DNA of 6,438 nt, from positions 1-6,438 of the forward strand of contig JANYAA010000010.1 of NCBI GenBank assembly GCA_025355255.1, given 5' to 3'. The notes under the pieces are model-generated. The model was given only the letters and a program-made list of their open reading frames with translations. It made no database searches and was not told the DNA's origin. Below, one piece after another: positions 1-4,789 of this stretch. The translations under genes were made by a program, and so were the position numbers. Position 1 is the stretch's first letter. Each line of letters begins with the position of its first letter. Origin of the DNA: Chloroflexota bacterium. Its GTDB lineage: Bacteria > Chloroflexota > Limnocylindria > Limnocylindrales > CSP1-4.

Positions 1-2
1 CC

Positions 3-302
3 GTCACGCTGCGATGGCTCTGCCCGTGCGCGTACTGCCGCGGCGAGGCGGGGATGCCCGGCTGGCTTGACTCCAACCCAACGCTGACCGAGGCCCAGAC
101 CACGCTGGTACACATGGCGCTGGTTGGCTCGTACGCGGTGCAGGCCACCTGGGGGGACGGCCACGACTCCGGTTTCCACACGTACCTGCTGCTGCGCGAC
201 CGCTGCCCCTGCGACGCCTGCGAGCGCGATCGCGCGCGACGGGCGGCCGATGACCCCGTTCACGCCAACCACACCGGTCACACCCATGGAGGCGCTCGAT
301 GA
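3..302 (+). CDS. DUF971 / GBBH-like N-domain protein, 3' fragment
   Basis: The reading frame is open from the left edge, so the 5' end is missing; 99 residues remain. Two motifs of the same kind are visible. The first is L-R-W-L-CPCAYC at residues 3-12 of the fragment. The second is a W-x-DGHDSG-x-x-T-Y-x-LLR-x-x-CPCDAC block at about residues 50-73. A DGH...LR..CPC.C arrangement is typical of the DUF971 (gamma-butyrobetaine hydroxylase-like N-terminal) family, in which the cysteines are thought to bind metal. The family has no settled function when it stands alone, and a hydroxylase domain cannot be claimed here. The C-terminus ends in a His-rich tail (H87, H90, H93, H95 of the fragment), which may be a second metal site or a disordered end. 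The TGA stop at 300-302 overlaps the ATG of the YbjQ gene, implying translational coupling. Family assignment is fairly firm; the role is unknown. Confidence 0.75.
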   Translation, partial: VTLRWLCPCAYCRGEAGMPGWLDSNPTLTEAQTTLVHMALVGSYAVQATWGDGHDSGFHTYLLLRDRCPCDACERDRARRAADDPVHANHTGHTHGGAR

Positions 303-643
303 TTATCGCGACCGCACCGTTCATCGCCGGATACCGCGTCAGCGAGACGAAGGGCCAGGTCTTCGGTCTTGTCGTTCGCAGCCGCGGCGTCGCCGGCAAC
401 ATGATGGCCAGCCTGCGCTCCATCGCGGGTGGCGAGATCCACGAGTACACGAGCCTGCTTGAGGACACGCGACGCCAGGCGATCGATCGCATGGTCCAGA
501 ACGCCACGATGGTGGGCGCGAACGCTGTGATCTCGATGCGCTTTGACTCGTCCGAGATGGCCACGACGATGACCGAAATCGTCGCGTACGGGACGGCCGT
601 GGTCATCGTGCCCGACGCCTCCACCAAGCAGCCCGGCGAGTAG
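299..643 (+). CDS. YbjQ/UPF0145 (DUF74) family protein
   Basis: A complete 114-residue protein, close to the usual length of about 105-110 for the YbjQ family. Family hallmarks are present in order: GGEIHEYTSLLEDTR at 44-58, AIDRM at 61-65, a GANAVISMRFD block at 73-83 and EIVAYGTAVVI at 93-103. YbjQ proteins are small cytosolic alpha/beta proteins that form pentameric rings in solved structures; their biochemical role is not established. The ATG at 299 lies inside the ATGA overlap with the upstream stop, which supports this start and suggests translation by reinitiation. The C-terminal tail after residue 105 (DASTKQPGE) is polar and probably disordered. There is no signal peptide or membrane segment. 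Confidence 0.88.
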   Translation: MIIATAPFIAGYRVSETKGQVFGLVVRSRGVAGNMMASLRSIAGGEIHEYTSLLEDTRRQAIDRMVQNATMVGANAVISMRFDSSEMATTMTEIVAYGTAVVIVPDASTKQPGE

Positions 644-644
644 G

Positions 645-658
645 TTCGCAGTTCGCAG
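645..658 (+). repeat. 7-bp tandem repeat in the gap after ybjQ
   Basis: TTCGCAG occurs twice in a row in the 22-bp spacer between the YbjQ stop and the next start. It occupies the place where a Shine-Dalgarno sequence would be expected, and no purine-rich site is seen there. It may be a slippage duplication with no function. Confidence 0.5.
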
Positions 659-665
659 CTTTCCT

Positions 666-1019
666 ATGGGCGTGTCGCTAGTCCGACTCCTCATCGGGGG
701 ATTCGGGGTCCTGCTGGTCCTGGCCGGGATTGGCGTAGCCGCGATCCCGGGCTCGGGCGGTGACCGCCTTGCGTCCTTGTGGTTCTTCGGGAGCGGGGCC
801 GTGCTGCTGGCTGGCGTGATGCTGGAGCGCACGCGATACCGCTCGCTCAATGCCGAACGCACCGGCGACGGCCACGGCCCCGGCGGGGGCGAAACTGCGC
901 GTCTCGAGGCGCGGTTCCGCCCCACCGACGAGCGCTTCGTGGATCCGACGACTGGCGTGCCGATGCGCGTCTGGATTGACGCAGCGTCCGGCGAGCGGCG
1001 GTACGTCGCCGAGGCGTAA
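666..1019 (+). CDS. Small two-TM membrane protein, family not recognised
   Basis: A 117-residue protein. A hydrophobic segment spans about residues 6-27 (LLIGGFGVLLVLAGIGVAAI core) and a second about 36-54 (ASLWFFGSGAVLLAGVML core), linked by a short Gly/Ser/Asp loop. An Arg-rich stretch (ERTRYRSLNAER) follows, then a Gly-rich linker and a soluble tail of about 38 residues. The tail reads FRPTDERFVDPTTG and then MRVWIDAASGERRYVAE. The two DP/DA-x-x-G turns look like a small beta-rich or metal-loop module, and the tail is probably the functional part. Positive charges after TM2 favour N-in/C-in topology. It lies 22 bp after the YbjQ gene on the same strand, so probably in the same transcript. 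The start rests on the ATG at 666; a GTG at 672 is also possible and no good ribosome site marks either. That this is a real gene is likely from composition and position; its function is unknown. Confidence 0.65.
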   Translation: MGVSLVRLLIGGFGVLLVLAGIGVAAIPGSGGDRLASLWFFGSGAVLLAGVMLERTRYRSLNAERTGDGHGPGGGETARLEARFRPTDERFVDPTTGVPMRVWIDAASGERRYVAEA

Positions 1020-1041
1020 CTCCGGCCGTGCTAGCCCCGGC

Positions 1042-1238
1042 CGCATGCACTGCATGGCTACCTATAGGGGAGGCAGCGCCGCAACCGTTCGCGCATCCGG
1101 CCGGCGGGACGCGCCGGGTGTTTGAGCCCACCCCTTCCGCGCCCTTGGACAGCGGCGCACGGAGGGGGCGACTCGCACGACCGCGACGAGCGTCCCAGTA
1201 GGCCTCGATGCGCTGCTGGCAGCCATGCAGTGCATGCG
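1042..1238. repeat. 197-bp segment bounded by an 18-bp perfect inverted repeat
   Basis: The left arm CGCATGCACTGCATGGCT (1042-1059) is the exact reverse complement of 1221-1238, with 161 bp between. Each arm is itself nearly palindromic (ATGCA-C-TGCAT). The match stops at both ends: 1041/1239 and 1060/1220 do not pair. No clear target-site duplication is visible outside the arms. The inside carries no transposase or other recognisable coding sequence. Possible identities are a small non-autonomous mobile element (MITE-like), two copies of a protein-binding palindrome, or a dispersed intergenic repeat. An 18-bp perfect match at this distance is far beyond chance; what it does is unknown. Confidence 0.7.
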
Positions 1239-1283
1239 CGGAGCTGCAGGGCCCCCTCCAGGGTTCCGGCGCTCCCCACAAGT

Positions 1284-1422
1284 GCGGATTCTCGGTCGTT
1301 CCAGCGAAGTGGAACGATCTGTGGATATCGGCGGAAGGTTGGCGGCCGGCATGCGCACGACCCGCGCACGCGCAAACTTGTCCACAAGTCATTCCGCTTC
1401 ATTGGAAATACCCGGAATCCGC
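1284..1422. repeat. Pair of 42-bp elements in opposite orientation
   Basis: Copy A (1284-1325, + strand) and copy B (1381-1422, read on the - strand) have equal length and align without gaps at 32 of 42 positions by hand count. Both start GCGGATTC, share a TTCCAnnGAAGnGGAA core and end TGTGGA. The spacer is 55 bp (1326-1380). Some similarity continues for about 10 bp before copy A (CCACAAGT) and before copy B (CCATCAGG), so the original unit may have been a little over 50 bp. The divergence indicates an old pair or two independently inserted members of one dispersed family. In a transcript the arms could fold into a long imperfect hairpin. Confidence 0.65.
1294..1319 (+). other. Strong local hairpin inside repeat copy A
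   Basis: TCGTTCCA (1296-1303) and TGGAACGA (1310-1317) pair perfectly around the loop GCGAAG. Two further pairs, one of them G-T, extend the stem to 10. No T-run follows, so it is not a standard intrinsic terminator. Copy B keeps only part of this pairing and its changes are not compensatory, which argues for a DNA-level element rather than a conserved RNA fold. Confidence 0.55.
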
Positions 1423-1457
1423 CCTGATGGACACCCTCCCGCCCGCGCACGCGAGAG

Positions 1458-1481
1458 GCGTTAACGCGCAAGTGGTACGCT
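1458..1481 (+). promoter_or_regulatory. Possible ppk promoter with palindrome
   Basis: GCGTTAACGC (1458-1467) is a perfect 10-bp palindrome. Nine bases after its end lies TACGCT (1476-1481), which fits the TAnnnT pattern of GC-rich -10 boxes. No recognisable -35 sits at the standard distance. If the -10 is real, transcription would start near 1488, about 74 nt before the chosen ppk start, and the palindrome would fall in the -20 to -30 region where a regulator could act. This is a weak call based on short motifs. Confidence 0.3.
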
Positions 1482-1551
1482 CTGCGCCCCGACCGGGACC
1501 GGGGTGTCGGCGCATGTCCCAGCGCCAATCCGGTCCTCGGGCACGCACGCC

Positions 1552-1557
1552 GAGAGG
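1552..1557 (+). promoter_or_regulatory. Ribosome binding site deciding the ppk start
   Basis: GAGAGG sits four bases before the ATG at 1562 and is the best Shine-Dalgarno match near the ppk frame. A competing in-frame ATG at 1514 has GGGGTG seven bases upstream and would add 16 residues. The 1562 start was preferred because it already covers the whole PPK1 N-terminal domain. Confidence 0.5.
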
Positions 1558-1561
1558 ATCG

Positions 1562-3730
1562 ATGGCCACCGTCAGAGCCGCAGCCGCACCGCGCCTTGGC
1601 CGTGGTCGTCGGCGCGCGTCGCGCGACCTGCGTGCACCCATCCTCAATCGCGAGCTCAGCTGGATTGAGTTCAACGCCCGCGTCCTCCACGAGGCGCGTG
1701 ACGCCCGCAACCCCATCCTTGAGCGCGTGAAGTTCCTCGCCATCTTCGCGAGCAACCTCGACGAGTTCTTCCAGGTCCGGGTGTCAGGTCTGCGCCGCCA
1801 GGTCCAAGCGGGGGCCTCGCCCCACACCTCGGACGGCATGACCCCGGCGCAGCAGCTCGACGCCATCCGAGACCGCGTTCGCGACCTCATCGCCGACCAT
1901 GCGTCCGTCTGGGCCGGCATCCGCACAGAGCTAGCGGCTGATGGCGTGGAGATCCTGGACTACGACCAGGTCCCGGAGCACCACGCCACGCTCCGGCGTC
2001 GATTCCACGATGAGATCTTCCCGGTCCTCACGCCGCTCGCGGTGGACCCCGGGCACCCGTTCCCATACATCTCCACGCTGAGCCTCTCGATCGCTGTGGG
2101 TCTGCGCGATCCCGAAACTGGCGACCAGCGCTTCGCCCGCGTCAAGATCCCGCCCATCCTGCCGCGGCTGTTCGCCGTTGAGCGCGGCAAGTTCGTGCTA
2201 CTGGACCAAGTCATCGAAGCCAACCTCGATGAGCTCTTCCGAGGCATGGAGATCCTTGAGACGCACCTCTTCCGGGTCACCCGCGACGCCGACATTGCCG
2301 TTGAAGAGGACGAGGCCGACGATCTCCTGCTGGCCATCGAGGAGGAGGTCCGCCGCAGGCGCTTCGGCGAGGCAGTCCGCCTTGAAGTTGAGCGGTCCAT
2401 GCCGGACGTGACGCGCGCCATCCTCGTGAAGGGCATCGGTGTCCGCGACGAGGACTGCTTCGACGTGGCCGGAATGTTGGACCTCACGGCCCTCTGGCAG
2501 CTCGTGGATCTGGACCGCCCGGACCTCAAGAGCGCCCCCCACACCCCGGTGGTTCCGGGCCGGCTGCTCCCGCCCGATGAGGACGAGCCGGCCGACGTGT
2601 TCGCCCAGATCCGCGCTGGCGACATCCTCGTGCACCAGCCGTACGAGTCGTTCACGGCGTCCGTGGAGCGGTTCATCCAGCAGGCCGCCGATGATCCCGA
2701 CGTCCTCACGATCAAGCAGACCCTGTACCGGACCTCGGGTGACTCGCCCATCGTCCAGGCGCTGATCACCGCGGCCGAACGCGGCAAGCAGGTGGTGGTC
2801 CTGGTTGAGATCAAGGCGCGCTTCGACGAGGCGAACAACATCGTGTGGGCGCGCAAGCTGGAGCGCGCGGGCGCCCATGTCGTCTACGGAGTCGTCGGTC
2901 TGAAGACGCACTCCAAGGTGCTGCTCGTGGTGCGCCGCGAGGGGCACGGCCTGCGGCGCTACGTTCACATCGGCACCGGCAACTACAACAGCAAGACCGC
3001 GCGGCTGTACGTGGATCTCGGGCTGCTTTCCTGCCGCGAGGAGCTTGGTGCCGACGTCACGGACCTGTTCAACACGCTGACCGGGCTGTCGCGCCAGCGC
3101 GTGTTTCGACGGCTACTGGTTGCGCCGATCACGTTGCGCGGGCGGTTCATCGAGCTGGTGGAACGCGAGATCGCGTTTGCCAAGGCCGGGCAGGAAGCCA
3201 AGATCATGCTCAAGGCCAACTCGCTGGTGGATCCCCAGATCATCGAGGCGTTGTACGACGCGTCGCGCGCCGGCGTCCACGTGGACCTCATCATCCGCGG
3301 CGCGTGCTGTCTGGTCCCGGGGCTGCCCGGCGTGTCTGACAGGATCCGCGTCCGCTCGATCATCGGCGAGTTCCTGGAGCACTCGCGCATCTTCATGTTC
3401 ACCAACGGCGGACGGCCCGAGTGGTACATCGGCTCGGCCGACCTGATGGAGCGCAACCTTGACCGCCGGATCGAGGTGGTCACACCCGTTGAGGACCACG
3501 AGGCGCGGGCGCGGCTGGGCCGGATTGTCGATGTGATGCTGGCTGACGACCGCAGGTCGTGGCAGCTGAACGCCGACGGGCGCTGGCAGAGGACCGAGGT
3601 CCTCGAATCGAAAGCAGGCACCGTGGACACCTTCAACGTGCTCAAGGATGACGCCGCTGCTGCGGCCCTCGCCATGGCGGACCCGAAGCGGCCGCAGGTG
3701 AACGCCGGGTCGATGGACCCGCGGGCATGA
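1562..3730 (+). CDS. ppk: Polyphosphate kinase 1
   Basis: This cytosolic enzyme reversibly transfers the gamma-phosphate of ATP to a growing polyphosphate chain through a phosphohistidine. The protein is 722 residues, slightly above the usual size of about 690, owing to a basic N-terminal extension of some 20 residues (RLGRGRRRASR). The N domain starts with NRELSWIEFNARVL at 29-42, and N65 in ASNLDEF corresponds to the ATP-binding N45 of E. coli. The metal/phosphate arginines are R390 (TLYRTSGDSPI) and R420 (IKARFDEANN). The phosphoacceptor is H450 in GLKTHSKVLL, and the second catalytic histidine is H607 in FLEHSRIFMF. The 390-420-450-607 spacing equals the E. coli 375-405-435-592 spacing exactly. 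GTGNYNSKTARLYVDLGLL is also intact. After the last PPK block an Ala-rich tail of about 50 residues is probably disordered. The TGA overlaps the ATG of the CHAD gene, implying coupled translation. The enzyme looks fully active. Confidence 0.97.
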   Translation: MATVRAAAAPRLGRGRRRASRDLRAPILNRELSWIEFNARVLHEARDARNPILERVKFLAIFASNLDEFFQVRVSGLRRQVQAGASPHTSDGMTPAQQLDAIRDRVRDLIADHASVWAGIRTELAADGVEILDYDQVPEHHATLRRRFHDEIFPVLTPLAVDPGHPFPYISTLSLSIAVGLRDPETGDQRFARVKIPPILPRLFAVERGKFVLLDQVIEANLDELFRGMEILETHLFRVTRDADIAVEEDEADDLLLAIEEEVRRRRFGEAVRLEVERSMPDVTRAILVKGIGVRDEDCFDVAGMLDLTALWQLVDLDRPDLKSAPHTPVVPGRLLPPDEDEPADVFAQIRAGDILVHQPYESFTASVERFIQQAADDPDVLTIKQTLYRTSGDSPIVQALITAAERGKQVVVLVEIKARFDEANNIVWARKLERAGAHVVYGVVGLKTHSKVLLVVRREGHGLRRYVHIGTGNYNSKTARLYVDLGLLSCREELGADVTDLFNTLTGLSRQRVFRRLLVAPITLRGRFIELVEREIAFAKAGQEAKIMLKANSLVDPQIIEALYDASRAGVHVDLIIRGACCLVPGLPGVSDRIRVRSIIGEFLEHSRIFMFTNGGRPEWYIGSADLMERNLDRRIEVVTPVEDHEARARLGRIVDVMLADDRRSWQLNADGRWQRTEVLESKAGTVDTFNVLKDDAAAAALAMADPKRPQVNAGSMDPRA

Positions 3731-4752
3731 CGCTGGGCGACGGGGAGCTGGTCGAAGCGCCGGAAAGTGTGCCCGCTCCGCCGGAGGTTGTGCCCGCCCT
3801 GCCCTTGCCGCGGCTAGTCGTCGGCAAGACACCGGGCGTCCTCACCGATGACCGTCTGGCCGAGGCTGGCCGGAAGGTGCTGCGCTTCCACCTCGCCCGG
3901 ATGTTTGCGCGCGAGGCCGGGACCATCGAGGGCGTCAATCCCGAGGATCTCAAGGCAATGCGCGTTGCGACCCGTCGGCAGCGGGCGGCCTGGCGCGTGT
4001 TTGGCTCCGCGTTTGACGAGGCTGCCACGGCCAAGCACCGGCGTCGGCTTCGGGGTGTGGCGGCAGATCTGGGCGCGGTGCGCGACCTCGACGTGATGAT
4101 CGAGAACGTTGAGGCATATCAGGCCGGGCTGCCGGCCGACGAGTCAGCGGCGATGGAGCCGCTGCTTGCCGTCTGGCGCGCCAATCGCGACGCGGCGCGG
4201 GTCATCCTGCTGCGCGAACTGGCGTCCCGCCGGCACCAGCGATGGATGGAGAGCTACGCGGTCTTCGTGGAGACGGAGGGCGCAGGCGTTCGCGCGCCGG
4301 GCCCGGTGGAGCCGCACCGCGTTCGCGACACGATGCCGTCGCGCATCTGGGCGGCGTACGAGACGCTGCGCGGGTACGAACCGGTCATGCGGTGGGCGGA
4401 CATCACCACCCTCCATGAGCTGCGGATCGCCGCGAAGTGGCTGCGCTACACGCTGGAGTTTGTCCGCGAGGCCATGGGGCCCGAGACCACCGAACTGATT
4501 GAGCTCGTCGTCGCGCTGCAGGACCATCTGGGCTGGCTGCACGATGCGGAGGTGGCGGCCGGTCTGGCGCGCGCGTTCCTGACGGCACACACCGGGAGCC
4601 TGGCCGATACGGAGGCCAGGGCGATTGGCCGCTACCTCGCGGACCGCGAGCGCGAGCTTGCTCGCTTGCAGAAGGGCGTCGGCACCCCGTGGCAGCCGCT
4701 GGTGGCTGAGCCGTTCCGCCTGATGCTGGGACGCGTGACCGCGTCGCTGTAA
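3727..4752 (+). CDS. CHAD-domain protein, predicted polyphosphate-binding
   Basis: A 341-residue protein. A Pro-rich, probably flexible N-terminus (about 11-30) is followed by a helical CHAD domain (about 40-335). The two internal halves carry the basic signature helices: LKAMRVATRRQRAAWRVF at 75-92 and LHELRIAAKWLRYTLEF at 229-245. Other family marks are KHRRRLRG at 103-110, LGAVRDLDV at 115-123 and LQDHLGWLHDAEV at 264-276. CHAD domains form a helical bundle with a basic central groove that binds polyP, and several are found on polyP granules. Linkage to ppk through a 4-bp ATGA overlap strongly supports that role here. The histidine usually found just before the first R-V-x-x-R-R helix is replaced (LKAMR), while the second half keeps H230. 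No CYTH (triphosphate hydrolase) domain is attached, so no enzymatic activity is expected. The family call is firm; the exact role (granule organiser, polyP sensor or PPK partner) is open. Confidence 0.9.
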   Translation: MTLGDGELVEAPESVPAPPEVVPALPLPRLVVGKTPGVLTDDRLAEAGRKVLRFHLARMFAREAGTIEGVNPEDLKAMRVATRRQRAAWRVFGSAFDEAATAKHRRRLRGVAADLGAVRDLDVMIENVEAYQAGLPADESAAMEPLLAVWRANRDAARVILLRELASRRHQRWMESYAVFVETEGAGVRAPGPVEPHRVRDTMPSRIWAAYETLRGYEPVMRWADITTLHELRIAAKWLRYTLEFVREAMGPETTELIELVVALQDHLGWLHDAEVAAGLARAFLTAHTGSLADTEARAIGRYLADRERELARLQKGVGTPWQPLVAEPFRLMLGRVTASL

Positions 4753-4789
4753 GGCCCCGCGGCGCCGCAACCTGCGCCCCAGACTGTTG
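4753..4789. other. Short gap between convergent genes
   Basis: Only 37 bp separate the CHAD stop from the stop of the opposing phosphatase gene. The gap holds a GCGGCGCCGC palindrome (4759-4768) and a 5-bp stem (GGCGC 4761-4765 with GCGCC 4774-4778). There is no T-run on either side, so a bidirectional terminator here is only possible, not shown. Confidence 0.4.

Larger units (their letters stand above)
1020..1561. other. 542-bp non-coding region rich in inverted repeats
   Basis: Reading frames pass through this stretch on both strands, but their translations are Arg/Ser/Pro-rich without recognisable domains, and none has a convincing ribosome site. No tRNA, rRNA, tmRNA or SRP RNA motif was seen. 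What it holds, left to right: a weak 5-bp GC hairpin just after the membrane-protein stop (1023-1043); an 18-bp perfect inverted repeat at 1042-1059 and 1221-1238; two 42-bp opposing elements at 1284-1325 and 1381-1422; a 10-bp palindrome at 1458-1467; and a possible -10 hexamer at 1476-1481 before ppk. Confidence 0.7.

Noticed and set aside
1023..1043. Terminator hairpin after the membrane-protein gene
   Set aside because: The stem is five GC pairs with an 11-nt loop and no T-run, which is common by chance at this base composition.
1320..1386. Replication origin
   Set aside because: Only two DnaA-like nonamers occur, with no AT-rich unwinding region and no dnaA, dnaN or other origin genes nearby.
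1284..1422. Idea that the 42-bp elements encode a conserved short peptide (GF-V-P-K-NDLW pattern in both copies)
   Set aside because: Four of the ten differences are synonymous in that frame, but they fall 5/2/3 over codon positions 1/2/3, with no third-position excess. The two frames are also on opposite strands without shared starts.
1208..1561. Upstream extension of the ppk frame to an ATG at 1208
   Set aside because: The frame happens to be open, but the extra residues run through the repeat elements, show no PPK similarity and would give a protein far longer than the family.
1020..1561. Structured RNA gene or CRISPR array in the intergenic region
   Set aside because: No tRNA, tmRNA, SRP or RNase P core motifs were seen, and there are no regularly spaced direct repeats; the repeats present are inverted pairs.
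1058..1690. Long reverse-strand frame across the intergenic region and the start of ppk
   Set aside because: Half of it is antisense to conserved PPK1 codons and the rest is low-complexity Arg/Pro/Ser sequence; no ribosome site or domain was seen.
4753..4789. Intrinsic bidirectional terminator between the convergent genes
   Set aside because: Only a 5-bp stem and a GC palindrome are present, with no T-run on either strand.
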